A program made the translations under genes and the position numbers. DNA of 64,000 nucleotides from Flagellimonas oceanensis (GTDB lineage Bacteria; Bacteroidota; Bacteroidia; Flavobacteriales; Flavobacteriaceae). This document shows, one piece after another, positions 8,499 to 16,738 of the stretch. Below the pieces are notes generated by a model. It saw only the letters and a list, made by a program, of their open reading frames with translations, was not told the DNA's origin and searched no databases. How positions within the stretch are numbered: the first letter of the stretch is position 1; each line of letters starts with the position of its first letter. Location: positions 112,151 to 176,150 of the forward strand of contig NZ_RZNA01000018.1 of NCBI RefSeq assembly GCF_003992595.1. Reading direction: 5' to 3'.

Positions 8499-9341
8499 AT
8501 GAAAGATAAAGGAATTTTAATACCCGTAGATTTCACACAGGTTTCAGAAAATGCGGTGAGCTACGCAATTGGGCTAGCACAAAAATTGAAATCAAAACTG
8601 GTTTTTGTCCACGCCTATTCAGTGGCATATCCATCCGGTACGCCCATCGGGATGGCAACTATGGCACACAATGTAACAGATACCACAGCATCACAAGAAA
8701 AACTCAATAAAGAAAAATTGGATAAGTTTCTAAGAGGCTTTCCTGAACTGGACAAGTTGGAATTTCAAGCAATTGTCGGTTTCGGGGCAACGGTCGATGT
8801 GATTTCTGGCCTGGCTAAGGAAATGAATACCAGTCTTGTCGTTATGGGTACCAAGGGCACGGCTTCGGGATTTGATGAAATTTTTATTGGAACCGTTACC
8901 GAAAAGGTGACACAAAAGGCGCCTTGTCCAGTACTGGCCGTACCTGAAGATGCCAGCTATACTGCATATAAGCGTATCGGGGTCGCAGTGGATACGGATA
9001 GTATGGATAATAGAATAGATTTTGAAATATTGTCCAGATTATTGCAAAACTATAATGCACAGTTGCACTTTGTACATATAGCGGACAAACAGGAAAGAGT
9101 GCCGGAGAAAGCATTTATTCGTGAAAGATTTGGCAAACTTCTTGTACCTAAGCAATGGTTCTTTACAGTTATCGAGGAAGACAAACCCGAAGAGGGTATC
9201 GATGAATTTTTGACTGAAACCCCAATAGACCTATTGGTTTTGCTTTACAGGGAACACGGATTTTTTGAGGCACTTTTCAAAAAGGGGCTAAGAAAAAAAA
9301 TGCTGTATGCCTCCAAGGCCCCACTGCTGATAGTTAAGTAG
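8499..9341 (+). CDS. Universal stress protein, tandem UspA domains
   Basis: A 280-residue cytoplasmic protein with two UspA folds. The first (1-145) starts GILIPVDFTQVSENAVSYA and ends with the ATP-binding pattern MGTKGTASGFDEIFIGT, which matches G-x2-G-x9-G-S/T, followed by PCPVLAVPE. The second (about 150-280) is diverged: it begins KRIGVAVDTDSMDN and ends APLLIVK, with no clear nucleotide motif. Such proteins help survival during energy, metal or oxidative stress. Its place behind metal exporters suggests it belongs to the same stress response. Confidence 0.9.
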   Translation: MKDKGILIPVDFTQVSENAVSYAIGLAQKLKSKLVFVHAYSVAYPSGTPIGMATMAHNVTDTTASQEKLNKEKLDKFLRGFPELDKLEFQAIVGFGATVDVISGLAKEMNTSLVVMGTKGTASGFDEIFIGTVTEKVTQKAPCPVLAVPEDASYTAYKRIGVAVDTDSMDNRIDFEILSRLLQNYNAQLHFVHIADKQERVPEKAFIRERFGKLLVPKQWFFTVIEEDKPEEGIDEFLTETPIDLLVLLYREHGFFEALFKKGLRKKMLYASKAPLLIVK

Positions 9342-9392
9342 CTTTTCTACCTATGTGATACTCTAGTAAATATTAGGTATAGCTTACTATGC

Positions 9393-9521
9393 GAAATTAT
9401 CGTGCTCATTCTGGGCGCAGGTGGATTGGCTACCATGTGGGAAGCAGTCTTTGCGGATGTGGGCGTGGCGTTATTGGCGATTTTTAATGCGGTGCGGTTG
9501 CAGCGGATGAAGTGGGCATAA
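9393..9521 (+). pseudogene. 3' remnant of a second P1B-2 metal ATPase
   Basis: Frame 9393-9521 encodes about 42 residues ending in a stop. It includes LATMWEAVFADVG, identical over that stretch to the C-terminal helix of the ATPase at 1-806, and then AIFNAVRLQRMKW against AILNAIRLQKMNW. Sequence upstream of 9393 shows no further homology, so nearly all of the gene is missing. It is a leftover from a duplication and deletion or from recombination between two ATPase genes. The rest of the 9342-9706 gap is AT-rich, and I see no other gene in it. Confidence 0.85.
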
Positions 9522-9706
9522 GCCCATAGTAAATATCGAAATATAAATTTTCATTCTGGCCAACCGACATTTCCCACAGTACGGGATTTTCATAATTAAA
9601 TCAACAAACCCTTTAAGGTTTAACCACTTCTTTATTGAAGAATTTTACATCTATATTTAGACTTATCTAAAAATATATTTTATTTGGAATAAATATCATT
9701 ATAGTA

Positions 9707-10777
9707 ATGTCTAAAATCATTCATTTCTTTATTGGCCTGTCTTTAATCGCTCTATTTGGCTGTGAAAATTTGGGTCCGGAAGAACCTATGGAATTTGAGC
9801 TGTTGGACGGGCCATTGGACGGATTGTCCTTAAGCGAGCAACAACTGTTTTTAGCAGGGGATATAGCTTTTAACGATGATGTTTTCACGGTTGAAAAAGG
9901 TCTTGGCCCCTTGTTTGTTGGCACCAGCTGTGCAAGTTGCCATTCAGGGGATGGCAAGGGTCATCCTTTCAATCAACTAATCAGATTCGGTAACAATGAC
10001 TTGAACTTACCCTCGATGTTATCCTTCGGTGATGGCAGGAACCAAATTCAAAATAAAGCCATACCGGGTTTTGAACCGGAGACCGTGCCTGAAGGCTTCC
10101 CATTTTCCATTTTGGTCGCTCCGGCGGTAACGGGATTGGGTTTGTTGGATGCTGTCCCTGACGCGAATATTTTGGCTCTCGCAGACCCTTCTGATGCAAA
10201 TCAAGACGGTATTAGTGGAAGACCTCACTACAATATTCCTCCTGAATTCACCAAGATTCGGAATAATAGTGTTCCCCAGGGCAACAATTATATCTTCAGG
10301 TTTGGAAAGAAAGCGGGTAGTTATGATTTGTTGCACCAAAGCGTCAGCGCATATAACCAGGACATAGGGATTACATCTCTTTATGACCCCATTGACCCGT
10401 TCAGTGGACTTGAAGAGGATCTTGAAATTAGTACCCAAACCTTGAACGATGTCGTTTTCTACCTTAAAACCTTAAAAGCACCAATTCCCAGAAATCAAAC
10501 AGACCCCGATGTCATTGCTGGAAAAGAACTCTTTGAATCGGTACAATGTGCTGTCTGTCACACACCCACGTTGACCACAGGATTTTCCCCAATTGAATCG
10601 TTATCCTTTAAGGAATTTCATCCCTACTCGGATTTGTTGTTACATGATGGAAGGGCTTCGAGTATTGAGGAGGCCATTGAATTGCACGGCGGTGAGGCCG
10701 ATAATTCAAAAGCCCAGTATTTGTCCCTGACCCCAAAAGAAAAATCACAACTGATAAAATTCATTAATTCCCTATAA
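9707..10777 (+). CDS. Di-heme oxidoreductase (DUF1111/DHOR type), lipoprotein
   Basis: A 356-residue exported protein. The signal peptide ends in a lipobox (ALFGC, Cys19), so it should be lipid-anchored in the envelope. Two c-type heme sites are visible: CASCH at 75-79 and CAVCH near 282. The family, called thiol oxidoreductase or di-heme oxidoreductase, is related to cytochrome c peroxidases; its substrate is mostly unknown. The stop is directly followed by the GTG start of the Rieske gene and then a porin, so electrons may pass between the heme and iron-sulfur proteins in the periplasm. Transcription probably starts in the AT-rich stretch before 9707. Confidence 0.88.
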   Translation: MSKIIHFFIGLSLIALFGCENLGPEEPMEFELLDGPLDGLSLSEQQLFLAGDIAFNDDVFTVEKGLGPLFVGTSCASCHSGDGKGHPFNQLIRFGNNDLNLPSMLSFGDGRNQIQNKAIPGFEPETVPEGFPFSILVAPAVTGLGLLDAVPDANILALADPSDANQDGISGRPHYNIPPEFTKIRNNSVPQGNNYIFRFGKKAGSYDLLHQSVSAYNQDIGITSLYDPIDPFSGLEEDLEISTQTLNDVVFYLKTLKAPIPRNQTDPDVIAGKELFESVQCAVCHTPTLTTGFSPIESLSFKEFHPYSDLLLHDGRASSIEEAIELHGGEADNSKAQYLSLTPKEKSQLIKFINSL

Positions 10778-11218
10778 GTGCATAGAAAAGATTTTATTAA
10801 ACAATTTGGATATCTGATAGCAGTCCTGCCAGCTTCCTCCGCTTTACTCGGTAGTTGCGCAGGCCTGTATTATGCATCCTTCGTTGAAGAAGGGGGAGTG
10901 CTACGAGTTTCAAAGGGGGAGTTTCAACAGGTGAAAGGGGGAAAGCAGATTGAACGTGATTTTGTGGTCATCCAGAGCGATTCCATGCGATACCCCATCG
11001 GAATATTCAAAACACAAAACAGTAATTATCTGGCCAGTTTGATGCAATGTACCCATAGGGGCTGTGAACTCAACATTGGCGGCGGCATATTCAACTGTCC
11101 ATGTCATGGCAGTGAGTTCGACCGTTCAGGCAGGGTTTTAGAAGGGCCGGCCGAAGAAAACCTAAAATCATTTGAAACAACCGCCGATAATGAAAATATC
11201 TATGTGCATGGTTCGTAA
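10778..11218 (+). CDS. Rieske [2Fe-2S] protein, exported
   Basis: A 146-residue protein starting with GTG immediately after the di-heme gene stop. A hydrophobic N-terminal segment (10-30) contains LLGSC, a possible lipobox. The cluster ligands are in CTHRGC (Cys91, His93) and CPCH (Cys107, His110); Cys96 and Cys109 are placed to form the disulfide seen in high-potential Rieske proteins. It is too small to be a dioxygenase and has no bc1 partner here. Position suggests electron exchange with the upstream di-heme protein. The next gene starts inside its 3' end. Confidence 0.9.
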   Translation: MHRKDFIKQFGYLIAVLPASSALLGSCAGLYYASFVEEGGVLRVSKGEFQQVKGGKQIERDFVVIQSDSMRYPIGIFKTQNSNYLASLMQCTHRGCELNIGGGIFNCPCHGSEFDRSGRVLEGPAEENLKSFETTADNENIYVHGS

Positions 11219-12422
11219 AATATATGCAGCCCTTGCTTTAATGAACATTTACGTTTTAACCCTTAGCTCGCAAACTAGCGACAGGGACAGTATTAAGGAA
11301 TCGATGAATATGGATGCGGTTTATGACCGTCCTTTTCTAACTTTCGATAAATTTCCAGTCAATCTGGGCGGTTATCTAGAGGCGAACTCAATCTACAGTA
11401 TTGAGGACGGATTGTCCGAGGGGCTTTCTTTTCAGGCCCGAAGATTGACCCTTTTTGTCTCGGCTTCTATTTCAAAGCGCATTAAGTTTTTGACCGAATT
11501 GGAATTTGAAAACGGGACAGAGGAAATTGCCATTGAATTCGCCTCCATGGACATTGCTTTGCACCCCTTGTTGAACCTTAGGGGAGGCATCGTACTGAAT
11601 CCAATAGGTTCCTTTAATCAAAATCACGACGGACCAAAATGGGAGTTTGTCGAGCGGCCAGATGTCAGCACCAATTTGTTGCCCGCCACTTTCTCCAATG
11701 CCGGATTTGGGATATATGGAAAGGCATATAAGGAAGCTTGGACCTTGGGCTATGAAGCATACCTCACCAATGGCTTTGATACAAGCATTATAGATAAAGA
11801 GGGAGAAAGAACATTTTTGGCTTCGGTCAAGGAGAATTCCTCGCGATTCGAGGAGAATTTTAGCGGAAATGCGCTCCTCAATGGAAAGTTGGCCATTAAG
11901 CATAGAAAATTAGGGGAATTGGGCATTTCTTATATGGGTGGGGCCTACAATAGGAAAGAAGTTGACGGGCTTCAGGTTGATACACAATCAGGGAGGGTAG
12001 ATGTTCTTGCCCTGGATTTAAATACTGCCATTAAAAAAACGGGGACAAGGTTTATCGGTGAAATGGCCTACATATGGGTCGATGTTCCGGACACTTTTAC
12101 CCAGCAGTTTGGTGATCGGCAAGTTGGTTTTTTTGTGGATATTGTCCAACCGGTACTAAAGACCGAAGTATTGGACTGGGAAAATGCCGTACTCAACCTG
12201 TCGCTCAGAACGGATTATGTGGACTACAACATTGGCAGGTTTGCCCAGACCAATACGAATGTTGGGGATGATTTATTCGCAATTACACCTGCAATAAGCT
12301 TTAGGCCCGCACCACAGACCGTTCTAAGGATCAACTACAGATACCAGTGGCAACAGGATATTCTCAACAATCCTGCCTCAAGAACGGCCACATGGTATTT
12401 TGGATTCAGCACCTATTTTTAA
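11190..12422 (+). CDS. Outer-membrane porin-like beta-barrel protein
   Basis: About 410 residues from the ATG at 11190. A signal peptide (MVRKIYAALALMNIYVLTLSSQ, shortened here to its core IYAALALMNIYVL) precedes a long domain of alternating strands that ends in aromatic residues (WYFGFSTYF), as in outer-membrane barrels. The layout resembles phosphate-selective-porin O/P-like or carbohydrate-selective porins. The start is uncertain: ATG codons at 11190, 11202 and 11208 are in frame, all overlapping the Rieske gene, so translation is probably coupled. In context it may let the substrate of the di-heme/Rieske pair into the periplasm; this is inferred. Confidence 0.75.
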   Translation: MKISMCMVRKIYAALALMNIYVLTLSSQTSDRDSIKESMNMDAVYDRPFLTFDKFPVNLGGYLEANSIYSIEDGLSEGLSFQARRLTLFVSASISKRIKFLTELEFENGTEEIAIEFASMDIALHPLLNLRGGIVLNPIGSFNQNHDGPKWEFVERPDVSTNLLPATFSNAGFGIYGKAYKEAWTLGYEAYLTNGFDTSIIDKEGERTFLASVKENSSRFEENFSGNALLNGKLAIKHRKLGELGISYMGGAYNRKEVDGLQVDTQSGRVDVLALDLNTAIKKTGTRFIGEMAYIWVDVPDTFTQQFGDRQVGFFVDIVQPVLKTEVLDWENAVLNLSLRTDYVDYNIGRFAQTNTNVGDDLFAITPAISFRPAPQTVLRINYRYQWQQDILNNPASRTATWYFGFSTYF

Positions 12423-12560
12423 TAAAATATTTTACATAGCTACTTTGATTTAATATCGGGTAGAATGTATTTAAGTAAAGTGTAATTTTGGAAGAGCAAT
12501 GGTGGAGAATATTATTTTAGTATTTGCTTAAATAATTATATTTTTTTCAAAAACAATACT

Positions 12561-12774
12561 ATGGCACTTGAATTAAGTTGAGCACGCGACGAGGCCGACC
12601 AAAAGCAGCTAATACGTTGTCGCGAAACCTTGGGAACAAACTCAGAGACAATTGTCGAAATCAGCAAAGTGCTAGCCCTGGCCGGTAACGAAACTCGGTT
12701 AAAGATACTTTTCTGGTTGAACGAGGAAGGTGAGCTTTGTCCCTGTGATTTTGCCGATATACTTGAAATGAGCG
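12561..12774 (+). pseudogene. ArsR/SmtB-type regulator, broken
   Basis: From an ATG at 12561 the frame reads MALELS, then a TGA at codon 7 (12579-12581), then continues as ARDEADQKQLIRC and on through LALAGNETRLKILFWL and ELCPCDFADILEMS, which is the first half of an ArsR-family winged helix. The recognition helix and the rest are gone: the sequence changes near 12774 into a CusB-type adaptor in another frame. Both the nonsense codon and the loss of the 3' half mean it cannot be functional. Bases 12423-12560 hold no gene that I can see. Confidence 0.85.
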
Positions 12775-14256
12775 GTGGAAGCGGATGAACGATCGATCTA
12801 TTCCCAATCTTCCCATATTCCCGGGAGGGTGGAACGGCTAATGGTGAATTTTACAGGGGAGTACATCAAGCAGGGGCAGATCATCGCCTATATTTATTCC
12901 CCTGACCTGGTCACTGCACAAGAGGAACTTTTTGAAGCAAGAAAGGTGGCGGACACCCAACCGCAGTTTTTTAATGCCGCCAAGGAAAAATTAAAAAACT
13001 GGAAGCTTTCCGACAACCAAATCGCACAGATACTTCAATCCGGGACCGTTAAGGAGGAATTGCCGATACATGCCGATGTTTCAGGCTACGTTACCGAAAA
13101 AATGGTAAACCTTGGCGACTATGTCAACAAGGGCAAGGCATTATATCAAATTGCCAACCTGAACAGCGTTTGGGTATTGTTCGATATTTATGAGTCCGAC
13201 ATGCCCTGGGTAAGGAAAGGCGACGAAGTGGTCTTTACCATACCCTCCCTCCCGGGCGAAAATTTTAAAGGCAGGATTTCCTATATCGACCCGGTGATCA
13301 ATCCCATGACTAGGGTTGCCAAGGCCAGAATCGAGATCGGGAACACCGGTTTAAGGTTAAAGCCGGAAATGTTCGCTTCCGGAACCGTGAAAGCAAAACA
13401 GCCCATTGCATCAGAAGCGATAACCATTCCTAAGTCGGCAGTGATGTGGACCGGGGAACGTTCTGTGGTATACATCAAGAATACCACGTCCAATGGGGTG
13501 AATTTTGTGTTGCGCGATGTCACCTTGGGACCATCGTTGGGAAATGGTTTCATTGTCAAGGAGGGTCTGCAAGAAGGGGATGAGATCGCGGTAAATGGGA
13601 CCTTTAGTATCGACGCGGCGGCCCAATTGGCCGGGAAACCGAGCATGATGAATCCTGAAGGTGGGCCCGCCATGACGGGACATAACCACGGAGGAATGAA
13701 GATGGGGGATGACAAGGGTACAGGCGGTAGCGATCATTCGGATATGGATATGGGCGATGTCAAACAGGAAAGTAAAACGGACCATTCCGACATGGACCAG
13801 CGAATAGCGGCGACAGGGATATTTCAGAACCAATTGAAACAGGTGTTGAGCGCCTACTTGGAGTTAAAGGATGCGCTTGTCAATGATAATGCCGCCAAGT
13901 CCAATGCCGCTGCAAAAAAAGTGTTGTCGGCCTTGGAACATGTGGATATGAAACAATTGACGGACAAAAAGGCGCACGACCATTGGATGACGATCTCGAA
14001 GGAAATCTCCAATTCGGCGAATTCCATTTCAAAGAAATCGGATATCAAGGCGCAACGCGATCATTTTAAACATCTGTCCGCCCATCTATCCAAAGGTGTC
14101 AAGCTTTTTGGGGTCGATCAAAAGATATACGAACAATTTTGCCCGATGGCCGATAACAACAAAGGTGCCTATTGGTTGAGTACGACCAAAGAGATCAAAA
14201 ACCCCTATTTCGGTGAGGCTATGTTGACCTGTGGTGAAATCACCGATGAAATGTAA
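12775..14256 (+). CDS. CusB-type efflux adaptor, N-terminally truncated, with DUF3347 tail
   Basis: A 493-residue open frame from a GTG at 12775. It starts inside the usual protein (HIPGRVERLMVNFTGEYI, the first biotinyl-lipoyl half), so the signal peptide and early strands are missing. The hairpin, second lipoyl half (VSGYVTEKMVNLGDYV), barrel and membrane-proximal domains follow to about residue 290. Then comes a His/Met/Asp-rich linker and a C-terminal DUF3347 domain with FCPMADNNKGAYWL and MLTCG. The adaptor normally links a CusA pump and an outer-membrane channel, and neither is present. Without a signal peptide it is probably inactive as an exported protein, though the frame is intact. 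Confidence 0.8.
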   Translation: MEADERSIYSQSSHIPGRVERLMVNFTGEYIKQGQIIAYIYSPDLVTAQEELFEARKVADTQPQFFNAAKEKLKNWKLSDNQIAQILQSGTVKEELPIHADVSGYVTEKMVNLGDYVNKGKALYQIANLNSVWVLFDIYESDMPWVRKGDEVVFTIPSLPGENFKGRISYIDPVINPMTRVAKARIEIGNTGLRLKPEMFASGTVKAKQPIASEAITIPKSAVMWTGERSVVYIKNTTSNGVNFVLRDVTLGPSLGNGFIVKEGLQEGDEIAVNGTFSIDAAAQLAGKPSMMNPEGGPAMTGHNHGGMKMGDDKGTGGSDHSDMDMGDVKQESKTDHSDMDQRIAATGIFQNQLKQVLSAYLELKDALVNDNAAKSNAAAKKVLSALEHVDMKQLTDKKAHDHWMTISKEISNSANSISKKSDIKAQRDHFKHLSAHLSKGVKLFGVDQKIYEQFCPMADNNKGAYWLSTTKEIKNPYFGEAMLTCGEITDEM

Positions 14257-14278
14257 TTGAACAAATGTAAATGAATGA

Positions 14279-16738
14279 ATGATGAAAATATTGAAATCTA
14301 AAATCTTGTTTTTTGTCCTAACTGCCTTGACGACCCATGTTTTTGGGCAAGTGGGGACAAATGGTGAGGACAGAAAAGAGGAAGGTAGACCCGTTCGGGA
14401 ATACAATCTTGTACTGGAACAGAACAAATTGACCCTCGGTGGGGTCACTGCCGATGCAATGACCATCAATGGGAGTATTCCGGGACCGGTCTTGGAATTC
14501 AACGAGGGTGACCTCGCCCTGATCAACGTGACCAATAAGATGGATGTGGAAACCTCCGTACACTGGCATGGATTGATCTTGCCCAATTTTTATGACGGGG
14601 TTCCCTATTTGACCACACCGCCCATAGAACCTGGCACAACTTTCCAATATCGGATTCCGATCAACCAATCAGGTACCTATTGGTACCATTCCCACACCAT
14701 GCTGCAAGAGCAAAAGGGGGTGTATGGCTCGATACTGATCCATCCCAAGGAAAAGACGTTGGACTACGATAAGGATTTGGTCGTGGTGCTCTCCGATTGG
14801 ACGAACGAAAAGGCCATGAACGTGCTCCGAAACCTTAAACGGGGAAACGAGTGGTACCAGGTCAAAAAAGGGACCGCGGTGCCCTTGAGCAGGGTCATCA
14901 AGGAAGGTGCACTAGGTGCACAACTCAAATTTTGGCGAGATCGTATGGAAGGAGCGGATATTGCGGATATCTACTACCCCGCATTTTTGACCAATGGGAA
15001 AACATTGGCCGAATACCCTGATTTCAAACCAGGGGAAAAAGTGCGGCTCCGGTTCGTCAATGCCTCTGCCTCCACCTATTATTGGATGGATTTCGGTGGC
15101 GGTAACCCCATGGTGGTTTCCGGGGATGGTGTCGATGTGGAGCCTGTTTCCAAAAGTCGTTTTCTTTTTGGCATTGCCGAGACCTATGATGTCATCGTGA
15201 CCGTTCCTGAAGGCACTTTGGAGGTAACGGCCACGGCACAGGACGGCTCCGGGCATACCTCGTTGCATTTAGGGCAGGGAACGCTTTTTCCCGCAACGAC
15301 CATCGATAGGCCCGACAAAGTGGCGATGATGAAACAAATGGCCCAAATGGACATGAAAATGGGAGCTCCGGCAATGGCCGGCAACAAGAAGAAAAATACA
15401 CCCGAATATTTGATGCAAAAGTATGGGATGCAGATGGACATGAAGGATGGCAGCATGGATATGGGTATGCACAATGGGATGTCGATGGATAAGACCGAAA
15501 TGAGCGGTCAAAAGGATAAACCCATTGCGAAGATGGATGATAAAAGGCCTATGAATGCGAATGAAGATCATAGGCACATGGAGATGGATAAAAAGATGGG
15601 GGATATGGCAGGAATGGAAAAGGATTCAACGTCAATGAAATCCACCGGACATAAGGACAAGATGGAAAACCCTATGGTTCAGACTATGCCAATGATGCAG
15701 AAAGACACTTCAGCTTTTGATTACGATACCCGTAAAACGTATTTCAACTATGACTTCTTAAAAGCAAAGGAAAGTACTACCTATAATGCCGATCTGCCCG
15801 TCAATGACATTCTGTTGAACCTGACGGGAAATATGCAACGGTATATCTGGAGTATGAACGGTGTGCCACTTTCAGAAACCGATAAGATCAAGATCAAAGG
15901 TGGGGAAGTAACCCGGATCACCCTCAACAACCTGACCATGATGCACCATCCGATGCACCTCCATGGGCATTATTTCAGGGTCATCAATGAGAATGGTGAA
16001 AAGTCACCCTTGAAACATACGGTCAATGTGCCGCCCATGCAGAAAGTGGTCATCGAATTTTATAATGAAGAGTACGGGGATTGGTTTTTCCACTGTCATA
16101 TCCTCTACCACATGATGGGGGGCATGGCCAGGGTTTTCAGTTATGATACCCCAAGGGATCTGAGGATGAAGGATTTTCCTGTTCAAAAGTTGGTAGATGA
16201 AACTGACCATTATTATGCTTGGGGTGCTGCCAGATTGGGTTCCAATTTTAATGAACTCTTCCTTGTTTCAAGTAATATCAGGAATGAATTTGGGGTACGG
16301 GCAGAATTTGACTACGACCAAAATGCCGAGGTGGAAGTCAATTATAACAGGTATCTCAATGACTGGGTACGGGTCTATGCAGGGGTGAACACGGAAACCT
16401 CCATCCCTGATTCCTATGACCGTTTCAATACAGTGGGACTGATAGGGGTCAAGTATTTTACCCCATACCGCTTTAATATGGATGTGAGTATGGACCACCA
16501 GCTGCGTCCAAGAATAAGGTTGGATAGGGAACTATTGCTTTTTCCCAGGATTTTCCTCGAGGGGGAATATGAATTTCGGGCCGATTTTGGATGGGTCAAC
16601 GATTTGGGGAATTCATCCTATGAAAGTGAGACCCAATGGCTGGTAGGGGCCTCCTATATCCTTTCACGTAATTTTTCAATCCAGGCCAATTACAACAACC
16701 GATATGGTTGGGGCGGAGGCCTGCTAGCCCGTTTTTAA
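14279..16738 (+). CDS. CopA-type multicopper oxidase with C-terminal outer-membrane barrel-like domain
   Basis: An 819-residue exported copper oxidase. After a signal peptide (cleaved after VFGQ, about 24) it has three cupredoxin domains with all four copper motifs: HWHG (95-98 region), WYHSH (135-139), HPMHLHGH (557-564) and HCHILYHMMGGM (605-616). A Met- and His-rich insert of about 130 residues (about 340-475) probably binds Cu(I). From about 645 the protein becomes a series of alternating strands ending in Phe (GGGLLARF), as in CopB-like outer-membrane proteins. It should oxidise Cu(I) to Cu(II) at the outer membrane. The barrel call is from strand pattern and the terminal Phe only. Confidence 0.9.
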   Translation: MMKILKSKILFFVLTALTTHVFGQVGTNGEDRKEEGRPVREYNLVLEQNKLTLGGVTADAMTINGSIPGPVLEFNEGDLALINVTNKMDVETSVHWHGLILPNFYDGVPYLTTPPIEPGTTFQYRIPINQSGTYWYHSHTMLQEQKGVYGSILIHPKEKTLDYDKDLVVVLSDWTNEKAMNVLRNLKRGNEWYQVKKGTAVPLSRVIKEGALGAQLKFWRDRMEGADIADIYYPAFLTNGKTLAEYPDFKPGEKVRLRFVNASASTYYWMDFGGGNPMVVSGDGVDVEPVSKSRFLFGIAETYDVIVTVPEGTLEVTATAQDGSGHTSLHLGQGTLFPATTIDRPDKVAMMKQMAQMDMKMGAPAMAGNKKKNTPEYLMQKYGMQMDMKDGSMDMGMHNGMSMDKTEMSGQKDKPIAKMDDKRPMNANEDHRHMEMDKKMGDMAGMEKDSTSMKSTGHKDKMENPMVQTMPMMQKDTSAFDYDTRKTYFNYDFLKAKESTTYNADLPVNDILLNLTGNMQRYIWSMNGVPLSETDKIKIKGGEVTRITLNNLTMMHHPMHLHGHYFRVINENGEKSPLKHTVNVPPMQKVVIEFYNEEYGDWFFHCHILYHMMGGMARVFSYDTPRDLRMKDFPVQKLVDETDHYYAWGAARLGSNFNELFLVSSNIRNEFGVRAEFDYDQNAEVEVNYNRYLNDWVRVYAGVNTETSIPDSYDRFNTVGLIGVKYFTPYRFNMDVSMDHQLRPRIRLDRELLLFPRIFLEGEYEFRADFGWVNDLGNSSYESETQWLVGASYILSRNFSIQANYNNRYGWGGGLLARF

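Noticed and set aside
12481..12490. TAATTTTG as a -7 promoter element for the ArsR remnant
   Set aside because: No TTG lies at the right distance upstream (the nearest one I found is 35 bases away).
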